A DNA stretch of 34,444 nt from assembly GCA_902596065.1 (NCBI GenBank), contig CACJSL010000009.1, positions 1-34,444 of the forward strand, read 5' to 3'. Both the position numbers and the translations under genes were made by a program. A model generated the notes under the pieces. That model made no database searches. It was not told where the DNA came from and saw nothing but the letters and a program-made list of their open reading frames with translations. Position 1 is the first letter of the stretch; each line of letters opens with the position of its first letter. Below, piece after piece: positions 10,033-17,972 of the stretch. The DNA is from an uncultured Alphaproteobacteria bacterium. GTDB lineage: Bacteria; Pseudomonadota; Alphaproteobacteria; HIMB59; GCA-002718135.

Positions 10033-11126
10033 AAATAAAGAAATTAGAAACTTTTACCAAACCATTTGTAAGTTTTGTTAAAGTTACTTTAGAAGATGGC
10101 TCAACTGGAATTGGGCAAATGTCAACTTATCATGCTGATATAACAGCACAAATATTTCATAAACAGGTTTGTCCTTGGATTTTAGGAAAGAACTATGAAG
10201 ATTTTGAAGACATTGAAAACTTAATATTAGAAAAAGAACATAAATTTCCTGGTTCTTACTTATTACGTGCAATTGCTGGTTTGGATACAGCATTATGGGA
10301 CCTAAAAGGAAAACTAAAAAAGTTACCAGTTGTTTCATTAATTGGTGGCAATCCTGGTTTTCTAAAAATTTATGGATCATCTATGAAAAGAGATATTCAG
10401 CCTTATGATGAAGCAAAAAGATTTAAAACTCTTCAAGATGAAAAAGGTGTAAGTGCATTCAAATTTAGGATTGGATCAGAATGTGGAAGAGGAAAAGATG
10501 AATGGGAAGGTAGAACAGAAGAAATTGTTAGATTAATTAACAAAGAACTTGATATATCTACATCTAAACTAGTTGATGCAAATAGCTGCTACTCTTCTGA
10601 ACAAGCAATAGAGATTGGCAAGTTACTTATAGATAATAATATAACTCATTTTGAAGAACCATGCCCTTATTGGGACCCAGAAGAAACAAAAAAAGTTACA
10701 GAAGCACTAGAAATTGATGTCACTGGAGGAGAACAAGATTGTGATTTTAGAATATGGAAAGATATGATTGATAGAAAAATTGTTAATATATTTCAGCCAG
10801 ATGTTATGTACATGGGAGGATTAACAAGAATCTTAAAACTAGCTAATATGATTAGTAAGTCTGGTTTTACGTGCACACCTCATGCTGCAAATTTATCTCT
10901 TGTCACAGTTTGTACAATGCATTTTTTAAAGGCTATACCCAATGCTGGTAAATACTTAGAATATAGTATTGAGGGTGAAGATTATTATCCATGGCAGAAA
11001 AATTTATTTTCTAAACATCCATTCAATATTATTGAAGGAAATGTTGAAATTTCTGATGATCCTGGATGGGGAGTTGAAATTAATAAAAATTGGCTTGAAA
11101 CATCAGATTATAATATTTCTGAATAG
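10029..11126 (+). CDS. Enolase-superfamily (mandelate racemase/muconate lactonizing type) sugar-acid dehydratase-like enzyme
   Basis: KFRIG, DANS, FEEPCPYW, GGEQD, TPHAANLS catalytic motifs; ATG overlaps the GMC stop codon. Confidence 0.9.
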   Translation: MKIKKLETFTKPFVSFVKVTLEDGSTGIGQMSTYHADITAQIFHKQVCPWILGKNYEDFEDIENLILEKEHKFPGSYLLRAIAGLDTALWDLKGKLKKLPVVSLIGGNPGFLKIYGSSMKRDIQPYDEAKRFKTLQDEKGVSAFKFRIGSECGRGKDEWEGRTEEIVRLINKELDISTSKLVDANSCYSSEQAIEIGKLLIDNNITHFEEPCPYWDPEETKKVTEALEIDVTGGEQDCDFRIWKDMIDRKIVNIFQPDVMYMGGLTRILKLANMISKSGFTCTPHAANLSLVTVCTMHFLKAIPNAGKYLEYSIEGEDYYPWQKNLFSKHPFNIIEGNVEISDDPGWGVEINKNWLETSDYNISE

Positions 11127-11128
11127 GA

Positions 11129-11157
11129 TTGAATTGAATTAATTTAAAATATATAAT
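11129..11157 (+). promoter_or_regulatory. Putative sigma70-type promoter of the small Cys-rich protein gene
   Basis: TTGAAT - 17 nt - TATAAT, 24 nt upstream of the ATG at 11181. Confidence 0.5.
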
Positions 11158-11180
11158 CTTTGTAAAAAAGGTAATTATAT

Positions 11181-11369
11181 ATGGCTACGTATGAATGTTC
11201 TAAGTGTGGAATGTCTGTAAACGCAACATGTGGTAAATGTGATGATCCATTAGTTGATGATACAATTGATGTAAATGGTACTTCTGTTCAAGTTTCAAAA
11301 TGCCCTAATGATCATGGCAAAATAAAATCACCAAGTTGTTGTGGTGAAGATATGTCTTGCACGTTATAA
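11181..11369 (+). CDS. Small Cys-rich (probable zinc-ribbon) protein, unknown function
   Basis: 62 aa with 8 Cys: CxxC-x7-CxxC, then C, CC and C (YECSKCGMSVNATCGKCDDP...SPSCCGEDMSC). Confidence 0.8.
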   Translation: MATYECSKCGMSVNATCGKCDDPLVDDTIDVNGTSVQVSKCPNDHGKIKSPSCCGEDMSCTL

Positions 11370-11374
11370 AAAAA

Positions 11375-12169
11375 CTATTTTAAAAAATTTTTAATTTCTA
11401 AATTTACCAATTTAGATTTTTCATAATACGCCATATGCTTCATTGATTTAATAATTTTTATTTGACTGTTTTTAATTTCTTTATGTAATTTCATACTCAT
11501 TTTAGGTGTAGAATTTATGTCCTTTTCGCCAGTAATTATTAAAGTTGGAAAAGTAAATTGATTAAAATTGATTTTTTCATTATTAGATTTAGTAAATAAT
11601 TTATATACTGGTAAAAAATTTTCTTTTTTATTTTTTTCTAATATTTTATAAAATTTTTTATATATTTTAGGATTTTCTTTTAAATACTTTTGTGAAAACC
11701 ATCTTTTAATTGCTATATTTGAAATACTACTTCCCTTAAGTGCCAATTGATACCTTGAAAATACTAAATCTTTTTCTTTTTTTGATCTTTTATAAACTGA
11801 AGAAATTAATACTAACTTATTAATTTTTTTGTTAAAATTATTGCAAAATTGGAGAGCAATTAAACTTCCTATTGAAAAACCTATTAAATTAACTTTAGTA
11901 AAACCTAGATAATTTATAAGGTTATTTAATTGAATACCTAAATTTTGATAGTTTATTTTTTTTAATTTTTTTTTTGTCCTACCATGATTTAATAAATCAT
12001 AGAAAAGAATATTCTTTTTAAAATATCTTTTTTGATTAGACCAAGCTGAACTATCTAATCCAACTCCATGTATAAAAATTGTGGGGATATTTTTTTTATC
12101 TAAGTGGTATTCATAGTAAGTATCATTTTTATCATAACCTTTTATAAATTTGTTGGTTATGGTTTGCAT
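11375..12169 (-). CDS. Alpha/beta hydrolase
   Basis: FIHGVGLDSSAW oxyanion region, nucleophile elbow GFSIGS, late TGEKD and HMAYYE. Confidence 0.9.
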   Translation of the reverse strand: MQTITNKFIKGYDKNDTYYEYHLDKKNIPTIFIHGVGLDSSAWSNQKRYFKKNILFYDLLNHGRTKKKLKKINYQNLGIQLNNLINYLGFTKVNLIGFSIGSLIALQFCNNFNKKINKLVLISSVYKRSKKEKDLVFSRYQLALKGSSISNIAIKRWFSQKYLKENPKIYKKFYKILEKNKKENFLPVYKLFTKSNNEKINFNQFTFPTLIITGEKDINSTPKMSMKLHKEIKNSQIKIIKSMKHMAYYEKSKLVNLEIKNFLK

Positions 12170-13341
12170 TAAGATGCTTGTTTAATTCTAGCCTTACTCT
12201 TATCTTTAAAATGAGGTATTACCTTTTCAGTAAACATTTTAATACTATTCATACAATCTTTATGATTCACACCTGGAAAATTTGACCACACTTGCAAGTA
12301 TTCTAAGTTTAATTCTGATTGTAATTCTTCAATTTTTGAAATAACATAGTCGATTGTACCGAACAGCATATTACGTTCATGGAGAAAGTCATAATTAAGT
12401 AAATCAAGTTTATTTTCAGTTTTTGGAAGCTCTTCATCAGGATTCATATGATTACCTAAGCCCCTCCAATGACATACCCACTTAATATAATTTATCATTT
12501 GTTCGCCAGCTTTTTCCTTAGCTTCTTCCATGGAATTAGCTAAAAACATATCCCTTACCAAACATATTCCTTCGCCCATTTCTACATTTCTTTTTTCAAT
12601 TTTTGATTTAGCATTTTTATAAACTTCAAAACGTTTTTTTAGAGTTTTAACTGTAGGAATCCACATTATAGTATTTATATTATTTTTTGCTGCCCACTCT
12701 ATAGAGCTGTTACTATCTACTACTTGCCAAAGAGGAGGGTGGGGTTTTTGAATAGTTCTAGGCACAATACTTAATTTCTTTAAAATTTTTGTTTTAATAT
12801 CCATGAATTCTTCATTAGGTGGGCTCATACTATGATTCCATTCAAAATTTGGAGTAGGGTATGTATAAAATTCACCTTTGTGATCAAAAAACTTTTCAGA
12901 CCATGCTTTTTTTAATATTGTTATTGTTTCTTCAAATAATCTAAAATTTTTTTCATTATTTTTTGTATCTGCCTCTGGATTAATATTTAAGGCTTCTCTT
13001 CCATAAATTCCTCTTCCAATTCCAGCTTCCACCCTTCCATTAGACAATTGATCTAATAAGGCAATATCTTCAGCTATTCTTATTGGATTCCAAAAAGTAA
13101 TAATACTTGCAGCTTGCCCTATACGAATATTATTTGTTCTTGCAGCTATATCTGCACTTAACATTAGCGGGTTTGGACATATTTCCATTCCTTCATGACT
13201 AAAATGATGTTCAGTGAACCAAATGGAGTCCCAATTATTTTGATCACAATAAACGGATATTTCTCTTATTTCCTCTAAGATTTGAGTATATTTTTTTTGA
13301 TTATTCCAATTTGTTGAATTACAAAAATAACCGAATTTCAT
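12169..13341 (-). CDS. LLM-class (bacterial luciferase-like) flavin-dependent monooxygenase
   Basis: FTEHHF...CPNPLMLSADIAARTNNIRIGQ and LDQLSNGRVEAGIGRG. Track start at 13377 is a GTG 12 codons upstream; MKFGYF at 13341, preceded by GGAGGGTAGGT, is the probable start. Confidence 0.9.
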   Translation of the reverse strand: MKFGYFCNSTNWNNQKKYTQILEEIREISVYCDQNNWDSIWFTEHHFSHEGMEICPNPLMLSADIAARTNNIRIGQAASIITFWNPIRIAEDIALLDQLSNGRVEAGIGRGIYGREALNINPEADTKNNEKNFRLFEETITILKKAWSEKFFDHKGEFYTYPTPNFEWNHSMSPPNEEFMDIKTKILKKLSIVPRTIQKPHPPLWQVVDSNSSIEWAAKNNINTIMWIPTVKTLKKRFEVYKNAKSKIEKRNVEMGEGICLVRDMFLANSMEEAKEKAGEQMINYIKWVCHWRGLGNHMNPDEELPKTENKLDLLNYDFLHERNMLFGTIDYVISKIEELQSELNLEYLQVWSNFPGVNHKDCMNSIKMFTEKVIPHFKDKSKARIKQAS

Positions 13342-13415
13342 ACCTACCCTCCAACTTTTGTAGGCGACCGATCCCACTTTCGTATCTTACGACGAGTTAT
13401 GTATCGCAATATCTA
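13342..13415 (-). promoter_or_regulatory. Candidate structured 5' leader of the LLM monooxygenase-hydrolase operon
   Basis: GC-rich island (about 47% over 60 nt) in a very AT-rich intergenic region. Contains a CGTA-AGA-TACG hairpin and competing stems GTGGG/CCTAC and CCTAC/GTAGG, the latter flanking the SD GGAGG. TTGTTT...TACTAT promoter-like elements lie just upstream. Confidence 0.4.
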
Positions 13416-13513
13416 TAGTATTCTTTAATGAGAAAAAAACAATAAATATGTAATAAATTGTTAATTAAAACTGTGATAATGTTAATTTATTTAATAAAAG
13501 CTCTAATTTATTA

Positions 13514-14173
13514 ATGATCAAAAATATAATATTCGATTTTGATGGAGTTTTGGTTGATAGTGAGAAACTTGTTGGCCGGGCTTTCGCACAATATTTGGCA
13601 GATAGAAATATCCCATTTTCTGAAGAAGAATTTGCACTTTATGCTGGTAAAAAAACTATACATATAATTCAAGAACTTTCTGTAAAATTTAAAATTGAAA
13701 ATCAAAAAAATTTTTTTGATGATATTATGAAAATTGCTTTAGATATTTTTGTAAATGAATTAACGCCTGTACCAGGAGCAGAAAATTTTTTAAAGAGTTC
13801 AAATTGTAATTTTTTTATTGGATCTAATAGTATGAAAGAAAGAATTCTTATAGGTTTAAAAAAAGTAAATTTCGAAAGTTATTTTAAAGAAGATAAAATA
13901 TTTTCTTTTGATATGGTAAGTAATCCAAAACCAGAGCCAGATGTATATTTAAAAGTTATTGAAACTTATAAACTTAATAAAGATGAAACAATTATTATTG
14001 AAGATAGTGCAGTTGGAGTTACTGCTGGTGTGAAAGCAGGTGTAAAAGTTATAGGCTTTACTGCTGGCGGACATTGGTTTCCTCAAAGATCACAACAAGA
14101 ATTACTAGATGCAGGAGCTGATTTAATTATTGATAATTACATTGATTTATCAAAAAAAATTAAAGACTTATGA
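13514..14173 (+). CDS. HAD-family hydrolase (beta-phosphoglucomutase/phosphatase-like)
   Basis: IIFDFDGVLVDSE, IGSNS, KPEPDVYL, EDSAVGVTAG motifs. Confidence 0.92.
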   Translation: MIKNIIFDFDGVLVDSEKLVGRAFAQYLADRNIPFSEEEFALYAGKKTIHIIQELSVKFKIENQKNFFDDIMKIALDIFVNELTPVPGAENFLKSSNCNFFIGSNSMKERILIGLKKVNFESYFKEDKIFSFDMVSNPKPEPDVYLKVIETYKLNKDETIIIEDSAVGVTAGVKAGVKVIGFTAGGHWFPQRSQQELLDAGADLIIDNYIDLSKKIKDL

Positions 14174-14634
14174 ATGAAGGGCCATTAGTTAAAGGAAATC
14201 CTCTAAGAATTTCAGTCTATGCATTATTATTTTGTTATATTATTGGGGAATTTATTTTACCAAAGTATCCTTTAATTTATATTATTAATTTAATAGGTAT
14301 AACTGGTTTAATTATCAGTCTAATATTTTTCTTCTCTGGATTTGAAATTTTTAAATCTTATAAAGAAAACCCTGTCCCAACCTCAGCTTCTAAAAGATTA
14401 ATTAAAACTGGAATTTTTGCATATACTCGCAATCCTATTTATTTATCTTTTGTTCTGTTTCATTTCAGTATGTTTCTTGTTTTTGAAAATGTTATGTATT
14501 TTTTAACTTCTATAATATTATTTATATGGATAAATAATTACGTTATAAAACCTGAAGAAGAATATCTAACTAATACTTTTGGAGATGAATACATAAGATA
14601 TAAAGAAGCTGTTAGTAAATGGATTATTTTTTAA
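14170..14634 (+). CDS. Isoprenylcysteine carboxyl methyltransferase (ICMT)-like / phospholipid methyltransferase family membrane protein
   Basis: Several TM helices, TGIFAYTRNPIYLSF, EEEYLTNTFGDEYIRYKEAVSKWI; ATGA overlap with upstream HAD gene. Confidence 0.82.
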   Translation: MNEGPLVKGNPLRISVYALLFCYIIGEFILPKYPLIYIINLIGITGLIISLIFFFSGFEIFKSYKENPVPTSASKRLIKTGIFAYTRNPIYLSFVLFHFSMFLVFENVMYFLTSIILFIWINNYVIKPEEEYLTNTFGDEYIRYKEAVSKWIIF

Positions 14635-14662
14635 TGTAGAAGTTTAGAAGAGAGTTAAAGTT

Positions 14663-15130
14663 GTGATTAAATTATGGATATTTGTTATAATATTATTCAG
14701 TCATAATATATATGCCCAATATGACTCTAAAGATGAAAATAGAATAATAGATACTTCTGATCAAATAATAATTTTATATAATTTAGCTAAAAAAAATATT
14801 GAAGATAAAGAATTTAAAAAATCACTTAAATTACTTAAAGCTCTTTCAAGAAGAGATGATCTAGGAAGTTATGAAATAGAAATATTTAATTTACTTGGTG
14901 ATAGTTATAGAAAAATAAAAAAACCTAATTTTGAAAAGTCAGAAAAAGCATACAAAAAAGCACTAGCTATTGATGAAAATAATATTGTAACATATTTCAA
15001 TTTAATTGACCTTTATTTATTAATTAATGAGAAAGAAAAAGCTGAAGAAATATTAATTAAACTTGGTAATTTGATAGGTACTGATCAAAATGTATACAAA
15101 GAATTAAAAGAAGAGATATTAAACTTTTAA
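14663..15130 (+). CDS. TPR-like repeat protein with signal peptide, unknown function
   Basis: N-term signal (MIKLWIFVIILFSHNIYA), TPR-like YKKALAIDENNIVTYFNLIDLYL; GTG start. Confidence 0.65.
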   Translation: MIKLWIFVIILFSHNIYAQYDSKDENRIIDTSDQIIILYNLAKKNIEDKEFKKSLKLLKALSRRDDLGSYEIEIFNLLGDSYRKIKKPNFEKSEKAYKKALAIDENNIVTYFNLIDLYLLINEKEKAEEILIKLGNLIGTDQNVYKELKEEILNF

Positions 15131-15987
15131 TTATATATTAAATTTTTAATTCTTTGATTTTTGTCAATTTTGATCACTATATCAGCTCTTTTTGGCAGCA
15201 CTCTAATCATAAATTTAGTAATTTTTTCATAATGAGATATAAAATATTCTAATTCTTTTTTATTCATAATTTTTTTATTATTTCTTTCCCTCATCATTTT
15301 TTCTTGTTTAAATCTCCAATTTAAAACATAGTTAAAACTTGAAGATTTTAAGAAAATTTTCTTTTCAAAAAGTTTAAATAAATTTGAATATTCATTTTTT
15401 AGTTTCTGATTATAAAAATTTCTCCATATCATGTGAGGATCTTCTTTTTTTTCTAATAAATTAATATTTTTATATAAATACTTTTTCTCTATTGGAGGTG
15501 ATCCACAACACCATCCTTCAAGAATTAAGATATCAGCTTTCTGAATAATCTTTTCTTTTTTTTTTGACCGATCATCCTTAAGTTTATCAAATATAGGTTT
15601 ATAAATAGGATACTTCTTATTTTGAAACGAATTAATATCTTTTATTAATTTATTTAAATCATGTGTACCAGGAACACCTCTAGTAATTAAAAGAGGATGA
15701 ATTTTTTTTGATAATATCCATCTTTCTTTCTTTGGCAAATAATAGTCATCTAGGCTTAATGTTAATATTTTTTTTTCATAAAATTTAAGAATATTTTTTT
15801 CAATAATTTTAAGTAAAGTTGATTTACCAATTCCTTGTGATCCAGAAATCAAAATTTTTTTTTGTTTTGAATTGGCAATGTTTTCAATTATAGGTAAAAT
15901 ATATTTACTTATGTATTTTTTTGAAAATTTTTTCTTAGTTAAAATACTTAAGTCTTTATTAATTGAATTGACAATTTTATTTTTCAT
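15127..15987 (-). CDS. D-glycerate 3-kinase-like P-loop kinase
   Basis: Walker A GSQGIGKST, SLDDYYLPKKER, RGVPGTHD, ILEGWCCG, MIWRNFYNQ, as in GLYK-type kinases. Confidence 0.8.
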   Translation of the reverse strand: MKNKIVNSINKDLSILTKKKFSKKYISKYILPIIENIANSKQKKILISGSQGIGKSTLLKIIEKNILKFYEKKILTLSLDDYYLPKKERWILSKKIHPLLITRGVPGTHDLNKLIKDINSFQNKKYPIYKPIFDKLKDDRSKKKEKIIQKADILILEGWCCGSPPIEKKYLYKNINLLEKKEDPHMIWRNFYNQKLKNEYSNLFKLFEKKIFLKSSSFNYVLNWRFKQEKMMRERNNKKIMNKKELEYFISHYEKITKFMIRVLPKRADIVIKIDKNQRIKNLIYN

Positions 15988-16047
15988 AATAATTATATGT
16001 CAATTTACTATATTAAGATTAAGTGTATATAGAAAGTTTATAAACTT

Positions 16048-16641
16048 ATGAAATTTTTATTTGATTTAGGTGGAGTGTTTTTTGATTGGGATCCTAAATT
16101 TTTTTTTACAAAAATAATTTCTGATAAAGATGAGATGGATTTTTTTTTAACAAAAGTTTGTAATGATGAATGGAATTTAGCCCAAGATTCAGGTCGTAGT
16201 ATTGAAGATGGAGAAAAAGATATTATAAAAAAATTTCCTGAATATGAAAATCTTATAAGGCAATACTACCCAAATCATAGAAAAATGATCAAAGGAACTT
16301 TTCAATCTTCAGTTGATATTTTGGTAAAATTAAAACAAAATAATTATGAATGTTTTGTTTTATCTAATTGGTCCTCTGAAACATTTATAGACATTCCTAA
16401 AGAATTTAAATTTATGAATAATTTTGATGGCTTATTAATTTCTGGAGAAGACAAACTTGTTAAACCTGATCCTAAAATTTATTTATTAGCTATAGATAGA
16501 TTTAATTTAGATCCAAAAAATACAGTATTTATTGATGATAAGTTAGTAAATATTAATGCTGCTAAAAAACTTGGATTTAAAACAATACATTTAACTAATC
16601 CTAATATAATTGAATCTGAGATAAATAAATTTATAAAATAG
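16048..16641 (+). CDS. HAD-family hydrolase (HAD-IA, YihX/haloacid-dehalogenase-like)
   Basis: FLFDLGGVFFDWDP, LSNWS, KPDPKIYLLA, FIDDKLVNINAA. Confidence 0.9.
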   Translation: MKFLFDLGGVFFDWDPKFFFTKIISDKDEMDFFLTKVCNDEWNLAQDSGRSIEDGEKDIIKKFPEYENLIRQYYPNHRKMIKGTFQSSVDILVKLKQNNYECFVLSNWSSETFIDIPKEFKFMNNFDGLLISGEDKLVKPDPKIYLLAIDRFNLDPKNTVFIDDKLVNINAAKKLGFKTIHLTNPNIIESEINKFIK

Positions 16642-16717
16642 AATAAATTTATTGAGCAGAGAAGTTTACTAGAGGAATACTTCTTTAGGAGGAAATAATA
16701 TGAAACTCTCTGCTCAC
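16641..16717 (-). ncRNA. Candidate LacI-controlled small RNA with anti-Shine-Dalgarno loop
   Basis: Deduced RNA 5'-GUGAGCAGAGAGUUUCAUAUUAUUUCCUCCUAAAGAAGUAUUCCUCUAGUAAACUUCUCUGCUCAAUAAAUUUAUUC. It has a 13-bp stem with one bulge (GAGCAGAGAGUUU / AAACUUCUCUGCUC), and its loop carries two CU-rich anti-SD motifs. A promoter with a LacI-family operator lies immediately upstream. Confidence 0.5.
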
Positions 16718-16723
16718 TTAAAT

Positions 16724-16752
16724 AATATAACTAAAACGTTTTGGGGTATCAA
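16724..16752 (-). promoter_or_regulatory. Promoter with embedded LacI-family operator, driving the candidate sRNA
   Basis: Minus strand TTGATA-CCCCAAAACGTTTTAGT(17)-TATATT. Operator CCAAAACGTTTTAG differs at one position from the perfect palindrome at the agl promoter. Confidence 0.6.
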
Positions 16753-16761
16753 AATATGAAC

Positions 16762-16810
16762 GAATCGGTAATATTTCTCATCTATTTATGATTAGTAAAT
16801 ATACCGATTC
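16762..16810 (-). terminator. Long hairpin 3' of the agl operon (terminator or 3'-end stabiliser)
   Basis: GAATCGGT(A)ATATT ... AATATACCGATTC, 13 bp with one bulged A, just downstream of the ATPase stop (16829); no strong T run. Confidence 0.55.
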
Positions 16811-16828
16811 TATTAATTATTGTTATTA

Positions 16829-17908
16829 TTATTTAAAAGCTTGGTTACTGCTATCAAATAATTGACAACGTGAAGCTGTGAAACCAACTTTTACAGTATC
16901 GCCAACTTTAATATTAGAGTCACCTTCTGTCTCTACAACGAGAGGTTCACCATCTTTTTCTAAATATAGAAATGTACCAGAACCAAGTTTTTCCACTACA
17001 AAAACTTTGCTTTCCCAGCTTGCATCACCATCTTGATTAACTAATAAATGTTCAGGCCTAATACCTAAGGTAACTGAATCACCATTCGATGAATTTGAAG
17101 AAGTTTTTGGTATTGTAATTTTGGATGTTCCAAAAATATCTATTTCTGTAGAGTCATTCGTTGAACTTAAGATCTTGGAGTCAACAAAATTCATTTTTGG
17201 TGATCCAATAAATCCTCCTACAAAAAGATTTGATGGATTACTATATAATTCCATAGGAGAGCCTTTTTGTGAGACTATGCCTTCATCTAAAACAACTATA
17301 TCATCTGCTAGTGTCATTGCTTCAGTTTGATCGTGAGTTACATAAATCATTGTTGCATTAAGTTGATCATGTAATTTAGCTAGTTCAACACGCATTTGAA
17401 CTCTAAGAGCTGCATCAAGATTTGATAAAGGCTCATCAAATAAGAAAACTTTTGGTTTTCTAGTTATAGCTCTACCAATAGCTACACGTTGTCTTTGACC
17501 TCCAGAAAGTTGCTTTGGTTTTCTTTGAAGATATTCTTCAATTTGCAAAATCCTCGCAGCTTCTTGTACTCTTTCATTTATTTCATCTTTTGATCTTTTT
17601 TCTAATTTTAATCCAAAAGCCATATTGTCAAAAACTGTCATATGTGGATATAAGGCGTATGACTGAAACACCATTGCAATATTTCTTTGTTTAGGAGGAA
17701 GATCATTAACGACTTCTCCATCAATAGAAATTGTTCCCGAATTAATATCTTCTAATCCTGCAATCATTCTTAACATTGTTGATTTTCCACACCCACTTGG
17801 GCCAACTAAAACAGTAAAAGATTGACTTTTTATATCAAGAGAAATGTCTTTAATAACATGCACATCTCCATAATATTTATTTATAGTATTAATATTTATA
17901 TCTGCCAC
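16829..17908 (-). CDS. aglK: Sugar ABC transporter ATP-binding protein (AglK/UgpC/MsmX type)
   Basis: Walker A GPSGCGKST, LSGGQRQRVAIGRA, Walker B FLFDEPLSNLDA, C-terminal regulatory domain. Likely GTG start at 17908 (AAAGGAGGATGAAGTGGCAGAT) rather than 17935. Confidence 0.85.
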   Translation of the reverse strand: MADININTINKYYGDVHVIKDISLDIKSQSFTVLVGPSGCGKSTMLRMIAGLEDINSGTISIDGEVVNDLPPKQRNIAMVFQSYALYPHMTVFDNMAFGLKLEKRSKDEINERVQEAARILQIEEYLQRKPKQLSGGQRQRVAIGRAITRKPKVFLFDEPLSNLDAALRVQMRVELAKLHDQLNATMIYVTHDQTEAMTLADDIVVLDEGIVSQKGSPMELYSNPSNLFVGGFIGSPKMNFVDSKILSSTNDSTEIDIFGTSKITIPKTSSNSSNGDSVTLGIRPEHLLVNQDGDASWESKVFVVEKLGSGTFLYLEKDGEPLVVETEGDSNIKVGDTVKVGFTASRCQLFDSSNQAFK

Positions 17909-17972
17909 TTCATCCTCCTTTGAGCGATCTTTCAAGCAATTTTAGTTTATTCCAATATTGATTTAGAAGCAA

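Noticed and set aside
10084-10380. 98-aa minus-strand ORF
   Set aside because: Antisense to the enolase-superfamily gene; low-complexity shadow frame.
12628-12637. AAAACGTTTT operator-core match
   Set aside because: Inside the LLM monooxygenase CDS, without the CC/GG flanks or promoter elements; an occasional 10-mer match is expected in AT-rich DNA.
13511-13705. Minus-strand ORF antisense to the HAD gene start
   Set aside because: Shadow ORF.
16700-16791. Plus-strand mini-ORFs with SD AGGAGG (MKLSAHLNNITKTFWGIKI* and ATGA-overlapping MNESVIFLIYL*)
   Set aside because: The plus-strand SD/ATG is explained as the complement of the anti-SD loop of the minus-strand candidate RNA. The second mini-ORF is largely the 3' hairpin. 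A dual-function plus-strand transcript cannot be excluded, but the promoter/operator layout favours minus.
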